DNA from: an uncultured Neomegalonema sp.
GTDB taxonomy: Bacteria > Pseudomonadota > Alphaproteobacteria > Rhodobacterales > Rhodobacteraceae
Length of the DNA stretch: 64,000 bases
NCBI GenBank assembly: GCA_937911325.1
Contig: CALDSD010000090.1
Location: 62,001-126,000 of the forward strand
Direction: 5' to 3'
Positions within the stretch are counted from its first letter, which is position 1; each line of letters opens with the position of its first letter. This document shows positions 43,995-52,983 of the stretch, piece by piece. The position numbers and the translations under genes were made by a program. The notes under the pieces were generated by a model. It searched no databases and was not told where the DNA came from. It saw nothing but the letters and a program-made list of their open reading frames with translations.

Positions 43995-46385
43995 ATGGAA
44001 CGGCGAGAACTGGCGCCCATGACATCTGGAAAGCCAATGACGGTCAAGGCGAGGGAGAGCGGCGCTCAGTCCCGCGCCTTGCTGCGCCGGCTGCGTCTGG
44101 AGCTCGCGCGGTCCTCGCCCCCGGAGGCCGGCGACGGCTCCGCCCAAGACAGAAGCGGGCAAGAGCGCCTCAATCGGATCGTCGCGCTCGTCGCCACCGG
44201 GATGGTGGCCGAAGTGTGCTCGATCTACTTGATCCGAGACAGCGACGTCCTCGAGCTCGCGGCGACCGAAGGACTGAACCAGTCGTTGGTGGGCGAGGCT
44301 GAGCTGCGGGTCGGGCAAGGCTTGGTCGGCCGCATCGCGAAGACGGGCGAACCGGTCAACACCGACGACGCGGTCAATGAACCGGGCTTCCTTTTGATCC
44401 CGGGCATCGGCGAGGAGGAGTTCCGGTCCTTCCTTGGCGCGCCCATCATGCGGCATGGGCACATGCTCGGAGTTCTGGTCGTTCAGAACCGCGCGCCTCG
44501 GCGGTATGACGAGGATGAGCTCGACGCCCTTGAGCTGATCGCAATGGTCATCGCCGAGATGACCGAAGCCGGTGCGCTCGTCGATCCGAACAAGCAGGGT
44601 CTGAGCGCTGCGCGCGACACGTGGCCCAGGTCCTTGCCCGGGGGCGCCGCCTGCGAGGGCGTCGCGATGGGCGAGGTCGTCTTGCATGAACCGAAGATCG
44701 TTCTCGCCAATCCGATCGCAGAAGACGTGGAGAGCGAGCGCCAGCGGCTTCACGCCGCGATGGACGCCTTGCGCGGGGAAGTCGACGACCTGATTGCGTC
44801 CAATGGCGGCGCCGGCGACGCGCATCCGCAAGGCGAGCATCGGGAGGTTCTCGAGGCCTTTCGGATGTTCGCCCATGACAGCGGGTGGCTGAGACGGCTG
44901 GAAGACGCCGTCGGTTCCGGGCTCGCGGCGGAGGCGGCGGTCGAAAAGGTCCAGAGCGAGGCGCGCATTCGCCTCGACCGGACGGCTGATCCGTACCTCC
45001 GGGAGCGTCTGTCGGACATTGACGATTTGGCGAACCGTCTGATCCGCAAGCTCCTCGGGGTCGATCCGCCGGCGCCCGAAGACTTGCCAGAGGGAGCGAT
45101 CCTGCTGGCCCGGACGCTCGGACCCGGCGAGATGCTGGATTATGGCCGCAGCGTCTCCGCCGGCAAATTGAAGGCCGTCGCGCTGGAGGAAGGGTCTGCC
45201 GCCGGCCACGCGGCGATCGTCGCCCGAGCGTTCGATATACCGCTGGTGACGTCCGTAAAGGGGCTGATCGGATCGGCGGAAAACGGCGATGAGGTGATCG
45301 TCGATGGGGATGTCGGCCGGGTTCTCCTGCGGCCCGACGCCAGCGTCGCCAGCGCCTACCGCGAGAAGCTGACGCTGCAAGCACAAGCGAAAGAACGCTT
45401 TTTCGCCGTCCGCGACAAGCCGGCCGTCTCGCTGGATGGTCGACGCATCACGTTGTTGATGAACGCCGGGCTGTTGACCGACTTGCCAAGCCTCGAGGTC
45501 AGCGGCGCTGAAGGCGTCGGGCTCTATCGGACCGAACTGCAGTATCTGATCAATTCACGCGCTCCGCGGCGCGACCGTCAGACCCAGGTCTATCAGCGCG
45601 TGCTCGAACGCGCCGGCGACTTGCCCGTGACGTTCCGCACTCTCGACATGGGCGGCGACAAGCAGTTGCCGTTCCTCAAAGGCGAAGCGGAGGAGAACCC
45701 GGCGCTGGGGTGGCGAGCGATCCGCATCGCCCTGGATCGGCCGCTGTTGTTCCGGATGCAGCTCCAGGCGCTGGTGCGGGCGGCCGCAGGGCGTCAGCTG
45801 TCGGTCATGTTTCCCATGATCGCGGACCCCATAGAGTTTCGCGACGCGCGCGCGCTGCTGGACGCCGAGATCGAACGAGCCGGAAAGGAAGGTCGCGAGC
45901 TTCCCAGTTCCGTAAAGATCGGCGCGATGGTTGAGACCCCCGCGCTCGGGTTCGCATCGGACTGTTTCTTCAAGCGCGTCGACTTCCTGTCGGTCGGCGG
46001 AAATGACCTCATGCAGTTCTTCTTCGCGGCGGATCGCGGCAACGAGAGGGTGCGCAAGCGCTACGACGCTCTAAACCCGTCTTTCCTGCGCTTTCTTCGC
46101 CATCTGGCCCGCCGTTGCGAGGACAACGGGACGCAATTGTCGTTCTGCGGAGAGATGGCGGGCAAACCGTTGGAGGCGATTGCGCTGGCCGCGCTCGGTT
46201 TTCAGTCTTTATCGATGCGGCCGGCTGCGATCGGACCGGTGAAGTTGGCGCTTCGGTCTGTCGATCTGGACAAGCTTGCGGACGTTCTGAACGCGTGCCT
46301 GGACGCGCCTGACACCAAGGGGCTTCCGTGCGGGCCGCGGGAAACACTGACGAGTTTCGCCCGCAACCATCAAGTCGAGCTTTAG
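43995..46385 (+). CDS. ptsP: PTS enzyme I, nitrogen type (EI-Ntr)
   Basis: 796-residue cytoplasmic phosphotransferase that passes phosphate from PEP to the NPr protein of the nitrogen PTS. The N-terminal GAF domain (about residues 60-200) is the sensor of EI-Ntr and absent from sugar enzyme I. The phosphorylated His405 lies in GHAAIVARAFDIP; the PEP-binding domain has ADRGNERVRKRYDALNP and FCGEMAGKP. In alphaproteobacteria it regulates nutrient status. ATG 43995 is used; two later ATGs are possible. The SixA-like phosphatase at 3.8 kb could in principle act on this type of phosphohistidine, but no direct link is seen. Confidence 0.95.
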   Translation: MERRELAPMTSGKPMTVKARESGAQSRALLRRLRLELARSSPPEAGDGSAQDRSGQERLNRIVALVATGMVAEVCSIYLIRDSDVLELAATEGLNQSLVGEAELRVGQGLVGRIAKTGEPVNTDDAVNEPGFLLIPGIGEEEFRSFLGAPIMRHGHMLGVLVVQNRAPRRYDEDELDALELIAMVIAEMTEAGALVDPNKQGLSAARDTWPRSLPGGAACEGVAMGEVVLHEPKIVLANPIAEDVESERQRLHAAMDALRGEVDDLIASNGGAGDAHPQGEHREVLEAFRMFAHDSGWLRRLEDAVGSGLAAEAAVEKVQSEARIRLDRTADPYLRERLSDIDDLANRLIRKLLGVDPPAPEDLPEGAILLARTLGPGEMLDYGRSVSAGKLKAVALEEGSAAGHAAIVARAFDIPLVTSVKGLIGSAENGDEVIVDGDVGRVLLRPDASVASAYREKLTLQAQAKERFFAVRDKPAVSLDGRRITLLMNAGLLTDLPSLEVSGAEGVGLYRTELQYLINSRAPRRDRQTQVYQRVLERAGDLPVTFRTLDMGGDKQLPFLKGEAEENPALGWRAIRIALDRPLLFRMQLQALVRAAAGRQLSVMFPMIADPIEFRDARALLDAEIERAGKEGRELPSSVKIGAMVETPALGFASDCFFKRVDFLSVGGNDLMQFFFAADRGNERVRKRYDALNPSFLRFLRHLARRCEDNGTQLSFCGEMAGKPLEAIALAALGFQSLSMRPAAIGPVKLALRSVDLDKLADVLNACLDAPDTKGLPCGPRETLTSFARNHQVEL

Positions 46386-46389
46386 CCGC

Positions 46390-47046
46390 TCAGTTGGGCA
46401 GCCTTGTCGCCAGGGTTTCTTGCGTCTTCGAGCGGAATTCCCGGCGGTGGATCAACCGCACGACCAGCGCCGTTGCGATCAGCAAGGGCAAGGGGCCCAG
46501 CATCCACGCCAGACCCGCCAGCGCGAAGTAAAGAGCGCGCAACCCGCGATTGAAGCTGAGGCCTGCGAGCTTGGCGACCCGCGCCGCCTGGTCGGCGGCG
46601 TTGTCTTCGGTCTTCTCGCCGAGGTTTGGCGTCGCTCCCATCAGGATGATCACGTAGCTGTAGAGGCGATGCGCCCAGGCGAACTTCAGGAAGGCGACGG
46701 CGAGCCAGGCCACCAGTACAAGGAGTTTGATCTCCCAGACGGCGCGGTCCTGGCTCAGACCGATCGGCAGGTCCTTGGCGATCATCGCCAGTTTCTCGAC
46801 CTGGCCAAGCATCGCCACACCGCCGCCGATGGCCAGCAAAGCGGCTGAGGCGAAGAACGCGGATCCGTTCTGAAGGCTCCCCAGCAGCGCCGCGTCAAAG
46901 ATGCGCATGTCGCGTTCGCGCATCCGGCGCATCCAATCGACACGCCGCTGGTCCATGAGCGCGCTGACCGTTTCCGCCCGGCGCGGCCCGTACTCGATGT
47001 ACCACGTGACGCCAAGGGAGGCGCCGATCAGCACCACGACGGCCAA
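46390..47046 (-). CDS. DUF599 membrane protein
   Basis: At least 218 residues with about four hydrophobic segments. The segment FAWAHRLYSYVIILMGATP and the C-terminal membrane helices match DUF599. The given start is TTG 47046, but the frame stays open upstream and ten more codons to a CTG at 47074-47076 read LFEFLSVWDL like the normal family N-terminus; GGAGG lies 5 bases before that CTG. So the real start may be a non-ATG codon near 47076. Function unknown. Ends 5 bases from the convergent ptsP stop. Confidence 0.75.
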   Translation of the reverse strand: MAVVVLIGASLGVTWYIEYGPRRAETVSALMDQRRVDWMRRMRERDMRIFDAALLGSLQNGSAFFASAALLAIGGGVAMLGQVEKLAMIAKDLPIGLSQDRAVWEIKLLVLVAWLAVAFLKFAWAHRLYSYVIILMGATPNLGEKTEDNAADQAARVAKLAGLSFNRGLRALYFALAGLAWMLGPLPLLIATALVVRLIHRREFRSKTQETLATRLPN

Positions 47047-47213
47047 CAGGTCCCAAACGCTAAGAAACTCGAACAGAGCGCCCTCCCATCTGCAGGAATA
47101 GCCTTAACTTTTTGATCCAACCCCTTGCCGAGGCGCCGGAAGCCAATAGTATCGACTGCAGCTATAAGTCTCGACTTGCAATCAAATTGATCGCCTCGCG
47201 CACGGAGCCGAAC

Positions 47214-48662
47214 ATGCGTATGCCCGCCCCAGACGCTGAAGTCATCGCCCGCAAGGACGAAATCGTCGAGCGTTTGCGCGCAAAGCTCGGTGAAGAGGCG
47301 GTCATCTCCGACGCCGCCGAGCTCAAGGCTTACGAATGCGACGGTCTGGCCGCGTACCGGCAACCGCCGCTCGCCGTATGTCTGCCGAGCACGACCGAGG
47401 AGGTCGCCGAGGCTCTCAAAATCTGCCGCGCCATGGGCGTTCCGGTTGTTCCGCGCGGTTCAGGCACATCGTTGGCTGGCGGTGCGATGCCAACCGCCGA
47501 CAGCGTCATTCTGGGCGTCGCCCGACTGAACGAGATCCTCGAGAAAGACTACGAGAACAGGGTCGTCCGCGTCCAAACCGGCGTCACCAATCTCTCGGTC
47601 ACCGGCGCTGTTCAGGAGGAAGGGTTCTTCTACGCGCCGGATCCAAGCTCACAGCTCGCCTGCGCCATCGCGGGCAACATCGCCATGAATTCCGGCGGCG
47701 CGCATTGTCTGAAATACGGCGTCACGACAAACAACCTGCTCGGCGTTCGTATGGTGACGATGGACGGCGAGATCGTCGACATCGGCGGCCCGTTCATGGA
47801 TGAGGGCGGGCTCGACGTTCTTGGCCTGATCTGCGGCTCTGAAGGGCAGCTCGGCGTCGTGACCGAGGCGTGGCTCCGTATTCTTCGGAGCCCTGAGGGC
47901 GCCAAACCGATCATGTTCGGGTTCGAAACCTCCGAGATCGCGGGCGCCTGCGTCGCGGACATCATCAAGGAAGGCGTTCTGCCGGTCGCGCTCGAGTTTA
48001 TGGACGGCCCGGCGATCCAAGCCTGCGAGAACTTCGCAAAAGCAGGCTATCCGACAAATGCGGGCGCTTTGCTGATCGTGGAAGTCGAAGGCTCTGACGG
48101 GGAAATCGACGAACAGTTGGAGAAGATCAAAGCCGTTGCGATGCGACATGATCCGATCAGCGTCCGCGAAAGCGGTTCGGCGGCGGAGGCCGCCAAGATC
48201 TGGGCCGGCCGCAAAGGCGCGTTTGGCGCGATGGGTCAGATCGACGATTACATCTGCCTCGACGGCACCATCCCCGTCGGCGAATTGCCCAACGTCCTTC
48301 GCCGGATCAGCGAGCTGAGCAAGCAGTACGGGCTCGACGTCGCAAACATCTTCCACGCCGGCGACGGAAACATGCATCCGCTCATTCTCTACAACGCCAA
48401 CAAACCAGGCGATCTGGAGAAGTGCGAGGCGTTCGGCGCCGACATTCTCAAACTGTCGGTCGAGGTCGGCGGCTGTCTGACGGGCGAACATGGCGTCGGC
48501 GTCGAGAAGCGCGAATTGATGCACGCGCAGTTCAATCGCGAAGACCTTCAGCAGCAAATGGCCGTGAAAGACGTATTCGACCCGCTCTGGCTGCTCAATC
48601 CGGCCAAGGTCTTCCCGATCGACATGCTTGAAGAGCGCGCCGCTGCGGCGAAAGCAGCGTGA
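47214..48662 (+). CDS. glcD: Glycolate oxidase subunit GlcD (FAD-linked)
   Basis: 482-residue FAD-containing subunit that oxidises glycolate to glyoxylate. The FAD-binding PCMH domain contains VPRGSGTSLAGGAMPT; later ANIFHAGDGNMHPLILY gives the catalytic region of the VAO family, and GGCLTGEHGVGVEKR is typical of GlcD. Start ATG 47214 follows an ACGGAG site; the longer frame has no homology. Part of glcDEF, spaced 1-30 bases. Confidence 0.93.
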   Translation: MRMPAPDAEVIARKDEIVERLRAKLGEEAVISDAAELKAYECDGLAAYRQPPLAVCLPSTTEEVAEALKICRAMGVPVVPRGSGTSLAGGAMPTADSVILGVARLNEILEKDYENRVVRVQTGVTNLSVTGAVQEEGFFYAPDPSSQLACAIAGNIAMNSGGAHCLKYGVTTNNLLGVRMVTMDGEIVDIGGPFMDEGGLDVLGLICGSEGQLGVVTEAWLRILRSPEGAKPIMFGFETSEIAGACVADIIKEGVLPVALEFMDGPAIQACENFAKAGYPTNAGALLIVEVEGSDGEIDEQLEKIKAVAMRHDPISVRESGSAAEAAKIWAGRKGAFGAMGQIDDYICLDGTIPVGELPNVLRRISELSKQYGLDVANIFHAGDGNMHPLILYNANKPGDLEKCEAFGADILKLSVEVGGCLTGEHGVGVEKRELMHAQFNREDLQQQMAVKDVFDPLWLLNPAKVFPIDMLEERAAAAKAA

Positions 48663-48663
48663 T

Positions 48664-49872
48664 ATGACGGCATCCGATGTTTTCGCTGCGCCGCAAAGTG
48701 AAGCGGAATGCGCTGAGGTGATCAAAGAGGCCGCCGCCTCGGCGACCAAGCTCGAGATAACCGGGGGCGGGTCGCGCTCTGGGTTCGGGCATGCCGTAGC
48801 AGACGCCAAAAGGCTGTCGACCAAGGGGTTTTCCGGCATTTCGCTTTATGAGCCGAATGCGCTGACGATCGTCGCGGGCGCAGGGACGCCGGTGCGGGAA
48901 ATCGAAGTCGCGCTCGCGGCCGAGAACCAGCAGCTGCCGTTCGAACCTTCAGACCTGCGAGCGCTTTACGGCACAAAGGGCGCGGAGCCAACGATCGGCG
49001 GCGTGGTGGCCACAGGCGCGTCTGGGCCGCGGCGCATTCAAGCCGGCGCCTGTCGGGACAGCCTCATCGGCGTCCGCTTCGTCAACGGCAAAGGCGAGGC
49101 GATCAAATCCGGCGGGCGGGTGATGAAGAACGTCACTGGCTATGATCTCGTCAAGTTGTCGAGCGGGGCGCACGGGACGCTTGGCGTTCTGACCGAAGTC
49201 GCGTTCAAGGTGCTGCCGCGGCCAGAGAAGGTTGCGACCCTGCGCCTCTCGACCCTCGGCGAGGACGCCGCGGTTCGCGCCATGTCGATGGCGCTCGGCT
49301 CGCCCTACGACGTGACCGGGGCGGCGCACTTCCCAGCAGGTCTGGACGGAGAGCCGACGACCATGATCCGGCTTGAGGGGTTCGCCAACTCCGTCGACTA
49401 CCGAGCTGAAAAACTCCGCACCGAGTTGCGTGATTTGGCCGATGTCGACATCGACATTGACAGCGACCCGGAACGCTGCGCCGCGAGCTGGAAACGCGTG
49501 CGCGACGCCGAGGCGTTCGAGGGGCGGCCGGGCGCGGTCTGGCGGGTGACCGTAAAGCCAACCGACGGACCGAAACTCGTCAGCGCGCTGCGCGAGAAGA
49601 TCAAAACGGACGGGGTCTTTTATGACTGGGGCGGCGGTCTCGTCTGGGTGCTCACGCCGGAAGTCGATGATGCCGGCGCAACCGCCATTCGCACAGAAAC
49701 CAACCAGCTTGGCGGCAAGGCCACCCTGGTCCGCGCCAGCGAAGACACCCGCCGCCGCATTGCTGTTTTTCACCCGGAGCCTGCTGTCCTCGCTCGCATG
49801 AGCGCGGGCCTTAGGCAAGTTTTCGACCCGGCCGGCGTCCTGAATTCGGGCCGAATGACGCTCGCCGCCTAG
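48664..49872 (+). CDS. glcE: Glycolate oxidase FAD-binding subunit GlcE
   Basis: 402-residue subunit; it shares the FAD-binding fold with GlcD but is shorter. ITGGGSRSGFGHAVADAK and GVRFVNGKGEAIKSGGRVMK are typical GlcE segments. The ATG at 48664 begins one base after the glcD TGA, so translation is coupled. Needed together with GlcD and GlcF for glycolate oxidation. Confidence 0.92.
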   Translation: MTASDVFAAPQSEAECAEVIKEAAASATKLEITGGGSRSGFGHAVADAKRLSTKGFSGISLYEPNALTIVAGAGTPVREIEVALAAENQQLPFEPSDLRALYGTKGAEPTIGGVVATGASGPRRIQAGACRDSLIGVRFVNGKGEAIKSGGRVMKNVTGYDLVKLSSGAHGTLGVLTEVAFKVLPRPEKVATLRLSTLGEDAAVRAMSMALGSPYDVTGAAHFPAGLDGEPTTMIRLEGFANSVDYRAEKLRTELRDLADVDIDIDSDPERCAASWKRVRDAEAFEGRPGAVWRVTVKPTDGPKLVSALREKIKTDGVFYDWGGGLVWVLTPEVDDAGATAIRTETNQLGGKATLVRASEDTRRRIAVFHPEPAVLARMSAGLRQVFDPAGVLNSGRMTLAA

Positions 49873-49905
49873 GGTCCTGCACCTCTCTCCTAAGAAGACG
49901 ACGAC

Positions 49906-51192
49906 ATGGAAACGACTTTCTCGGACGCGCAGCTTCAGGACCCGAACACCGCGAGATCCAACGAGATCTTACGGAAATGCGTTCATTGCGGGTTTTGCAC
50001 GGCGACCTGCCCGACATATCAGCTGCTGGGCGACGAACTCGACAGTCCGCGCGGCCGGATCTACCTGATCAAGCAGATGTTGGAAGAAGGTCGACCCGCC
50101 GACGAGAAGACGGTCAAACACATCGACCGTTGCCTGTCTTGCCTGGCTTGCATGACCACGTGCCCATCCGGCGTGCACTACATGCACCTCGTCGACAATG
50201 CGCGCGCCTATATCAACAACACCTACAAACGCCCTTTGGGCGACAGACTGCTCAGATCGCTGCTGGCCTTCCTGATCCCCAAACCCCGGCTGTTTGGTTT
50301 GGCGCTATTTGGCGCGAAGCTCGCGAAACCGTTCAGGTTTCTCGTGCCGGGAAAACTCGGTTCGATGATCGATTTCGCCCCGAAGATCGTCTACGGCCCG
50401 ACCGCGACGGATGCGCCGCAGTCTCACAAGGCTCAGGGTGACCTCCGAAAGCGGGTCGTTCTGATGACGGGATGCGCGCAGAAGTCGCTGGTGCCTCAGA
50501 TCAACGAGGCGACGGTTCGGCTGTTGACGCGGCATGGCGTTGAAGTCGTCATCGCCAAGGGCGCTGGCTGCTGCGGCGCGCTGACCCATCACATGGGCAA
50601 GGAGGAGCTGTCCCACGGATCCGCCATACAGAACATCAAGGCTTGGACGCACGAGCTCGAGCACGGCGGGCTCGACGGCGTCGTCATCAACGCGTCCGGC
50701 TGCGGCACGACTGTCAAAGACTATGGTCACATGCTTCGGACTGACGCCGCCTGGGCCGACAAGGCGCGCGTCATCTCCACGTTGACGATGGACGTCTCCG
50801 AGCTGCTCTCCAAACTCGATATCAAGCCGACGGGAGACGCGCCGGCGTTGAAAGTCGCCTACCACGCAGCGTGCTCGCTGCAACACGGTCAGCAGATCAA
50901 GACCGCGCCGAAGGACCTGCTCAAGGCCGCCGGTTTCACTGTGGTCGAGCCCAAGGAAAGCCACCTGTGCTGTGGTTCCGCCGGCACCTACAATCTTCTG
51001 CAGCCTGAACTCGCCGGGCAATTGAAGGACCGCAAGGTTGGTCATCTTGAAGCGACGGCGCCCGAGGTGATTGCGACTGGCAACATAGGCTGTATGCAGC
51101 AGATCGGCTCGGGCACAAAGATCCCGGTCGTCCACATGGTCGAACTGCTCGACTGGGCGACCGGCGGGCCCAAACCGGCGGCGCTCGACTAG
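49906..51192 (+). CDS. glcF: Glycolate oxidase iron-sulfur subunit GlcF
   Basis: 428-residue electron-transfer subunit. Two 4Fe-4S sets are clear: CVHCGFCTATCP (Cys25, 28, 31, 35) and CLSCLACMTTCPSG (Cys76, 79, 82, 86). Two CCG motifs follow, GCCGALTHHMG and LCCGSAGTYN, as in heterodisulfide-reductase-type CCG domains. It passes electrons from GlcDE to the respiratory chain at the membrane. The next gene, a protease, starts one base after its stop. Confidence 0.94.
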   Translation: METTFSDAQLQDPNTARSNEILRKCVHCGFCTATCPTYQLLGDELDSPRGRIYLIKQMLEEGRPADEKTVKHIDRCLSCLACMTTCPSGVHYMHLVDNARAYINNTYKRPLGDRLLRSLLAFLIPKPRLFGLALFGAKLAKPFRFLVPGKLGSMIDFAPKIVYGPTATDAPQSHKAQGDLRKRVVLMTGCAQKSLVPQINEATVRLLTRHGVEVVIAKGAGCCGALTHHMGKEELSHGSAIQNIKAWTHELEHGGLDGVVINASGCGTTVKDYGHMLRTDAAWADKARVISTLTMDVSELLSKLDIKPTGDAPALKVAYHAACSLQHGQQIKTAPKDLLKAAGFTVVEPKESHLCCGSAGTYNLLQPELAGQLKDRKVGHLEATAPEVIATGNIGCMQQIGSGTKIPVVHMVELLDWATGGPKPAALD

Positions 51193-51193
51193 G

Positions 51194-51991
51194 ATGGCGA
51201 CAGCGCTCCGGGTCTGCTGGCGAGCAGCTGTCGCGCTTTTCGCTTTGCTTGCGTTTGCATGGGCCGAAACCGAGGCCCAAACCGATGCGACCGAACCGAG
51301 ATCCGCCAAAGACTTGACGCCCGGCATCTTCGGGGAGGACGATCGCCGCATAGCGCCGGAAGATCAGCGCTACGACGCGGTTGGGCGGCTGAACAGGGGT
51401 GGGCGCGGGTTCTGCACCGCAACCTTGATTGCGCCTGACCTGGTCCTCACAGCGGCGCATTGCGTGTTCTGGACCAACACATCCAACCCGATCCCACCGG
51501 ATAAGCTCCACTTCTTGGCTGGCTATCGAAAGGGCGACTATCGCGGGCATGCTCGCGCGGCCGAGGTTCGCCTTCACCCGCGCACGGGTGGCGTGCGTCC
51601 CTATCCGGCCGTCGACATCGCCGTGGTCAAACTGGCGCAGCCGCTTCCTGATGCGATCAAACCATTGCCGTTGCAAACCGAGGATCCCGGCGAGCCGCCG
51701 CTCTCGGTGATCTCGTACTCCCAAGACCGTCCGGAGCTCCCGAGTCTCGAGGTCGGTTGTGAGCGCAGGTACTTTGCGGCGGGCGTCGATCCGGCGCCGT
51801 TCGTCACGACATGCGACACGCATTTCGGCGTGTCGGGCGCGCCGGTCCTCACTGAAGTGAACGGAGAACTCAGCGTATTGGGCGTCTTCTCCGGCATCTG
51901 GAAGCGCCAAGGCAAAAGCTACGGCGTTGCAGCGCCGATTTGGCCCTCGCTGAAGGCGCTCGGACTGTCGGATATGAGCAACGTGGACTGA
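51194..51991 (+). CDS. Trypsin-like serine protease, secreted
   Basis: 265-residue protein with an N-terminal signal segment (about residues 8-28, cleaved near AEAQ). It has the full chymotrypsin-fold triad: His89 in LTAAHC, Asp141 in VDIAVVKLA, and Ser214 in FGVSGAPV. Two cysteines near 74 and 90 can bridge the catalytic His loop. It begins one base after glcF, so it may be co-transcribed with glcDEF although no functional link is known. A remnant of a second protease copy follows at once. Confidence 0.85.
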   Translation: MATALRVCWRAAVALFALLAFAWAETEAQTDATEPRSAKDLTPGIFGEDDRRIAPEDQRYDAVGRLNRGGRGFCTATLIAPDLVLTAAHCVFWTNTSNPIPPDKLHFLAGYRKGDYRGHARAAEVRLHPRTGGVRPYPAVDIAVVKLAQPLPDAIKPLPLQTEDPGEPPLSVISYSQDRPELPSLEVGCERRYFAAGVDPAPFVTTCDTHFGVSGAPVLTEVNGELSVLGVFSGIWKRQGKSYGVAAPIWPSLKALGLSDMSNVD

Positions 51992-52149
51992 GGCTCGGCT
52001 GCGCGCTCGGCCTGCGATCCAGCACGCAAGAAGCGCCGCTCCCAGATACGATCGCTCCGCGGCCGTTCGTGTCGACATGCGACGCCCATGGGGGAGCGTC
52101 CGGCTCTCCGACACTGGTCTTGAACCGTAATTCCGTACTCACCACTTAA
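51992..52149 (+). pseudogene. Remnant of a second trypsin-like protease
   Basis: In a different frame from the gene before it, this stretch encodes PRPFVSTCDAHGGASGSPTL, which aligns with APFVTTCDTHFGVSGAPVL around the catalytic serine of the upstream protease. A preceding LGCALGLR matches VGCERRYF less well. No N-terminal part exists, so this is the C-terminal tail of a lost tandem copy, still with its GxSGxP motif, ending TAA at 52149. Confidence 0.6.
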
Positions 52150-52189
52150 TTCTGGCTGGTCGCCGCCGAGCGGGATCAGCGTGGTTTGA

Positions 52190-52240
52190 GAGGCGCGCCT
52201 AAGCGGCCTCGACACGGTAATCGCTTCTTATGGAGGATAC
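52190..52240 (+). promoter_or_regulatory. Candidate ROSE-type RNA thermometer
   Basis: The leader carries TCGCT (52221-52225), matching the ROSE motif UYGCU, 5 bases before TGGAGGA (52231-52237), the ribosome site of the Hsp20 gene. These would pair to form the heat-labile hairpin known in ROSE leaders of small heat-shock genes. The rest of the leader is short, and no fold was computed. Confidence 0.45.
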
Positions 52241-52245
52241 GATAA

Positions 52246-52710
52246 ATGCGAACGATCGACCTTACCCCACTTTACCGTTCCAGCGTTGGTTTTGACCGGA
52301 TGGCGAACCTTATGGACAGCATGTTGTCCGCTGACGGAGCGGCGCAGTCCTACCCGCCGTACAATATTGAGAAAACCGGTGATGACGCCTATCGCATCAC
52401 TGTCGCAGTCGCAGGCTTTGCCGAAGACGAGATCTCGATCGAGTCGAAGGAAAGCGAGCTGGTGATCAGCGCCGCGAAGACCGAAAAATCGGCCAATGGC
52501 GACGATCGGACAATGCTCTATCGCGGCATTGCCGAGCGGTCCTTCGAGCGTCGCTTCAAACTGGCGGATCACGTGCGCGCCACTGGGGCGAAACTTGAAA
52601 ACGGCCTTCTTCACGTTGAGTTGGTTCGTGAAGTCCCCGAGGCCTTGAAGCCGCGGAAAATCGCCATTTCGGCCGGAAGCGCAGCGATCGAGGACGCTCG
52701 CGTCTCCTAA
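52246..52710 (+). CDS. Hsp20-family small heat-shock protein
   Basis: 154-residue holdase chaperone. The alpha-crystallin domain spans about residues 38-135, with YNIEKTGDDAYRITVAVAGF at its start and GAKLENGLLHVEL near its end, as in IbpA-like proteins of alphaproteobacteria. GGAGG lies 9 bases before the ATG inside a ROSE-like hairpin. Single gene, ended by a strong terminator 36 bases after the stop. Confidence 0.94.
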   Translation: MRTIDLTPLYRSSVGFDRMANLMDSMLSADGAAQSYPPYNIEKTGDDAYRITVAVAGFAEDEISIESKESELVISAAKTEKSANGDDRTMLYRGIAERSFERRFKLADHVRATGAKLENGLLHVELVREVPEALKPRKIAISAGSAAIEDARVS

Positions 52711-52745
52711 GAGCCGCCGTTCACAACGGTCGACACATGAGCAGA

Positions 52746-52780
52746 GCCCGCCTTTCCCTTGATGGAAAGGTGGGCTTTTA
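52746..52780 (+). terminator. Intrinsic terminator after Hsp20 gene
   Basis: 12-bp stem GCCCGCCTTTCC/GGAAAGGTGGGC (52746-52757 with 52764-52775; one G-T pair), 6-base loop, then TTTTA. Confidence 0.85.
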
Positions 52781-52909
52781 CGTGTTTTGTGCGAAACAGT
52801 CCGTCGAGTTTCGGATCATTGCGTCTTACAAGGGCTGATCTGGACACAAGGTCTTGACCCCAGACGGGATCACGACTTTAGATGCAATACGCGACGAAAG
52901 ATCGCGTTC

Positions 52910-52926
52910 GCGCAACATTGTTGCGC
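52910..52926. promoter_or_regulatory. 17-bp palindrome upstream of the acyl-CoA ligase operon
   Basis: GCGCAACA-T-TGTTGCGC is a perfect inverted repeat (8 bp arms, one central base), 58 bases before the ATG of the CoA ligase. Its form and place suit a repressor operator for the ligase-transporter operon. I know no regulator for this exact site, and none is encoded beside it. Confidence 0.5.
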
Positions 52927-52983
52927 GGCAAAATTGGCCGAGCGCATCGCGCATCGGGTCCAAGGCTAGGGAGGAACCGGGCG

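Noticed and set aside
47649-48839. 396-codon minus-strand frame
   Set aside because: Antisense to glcD, whose motifs are complete.
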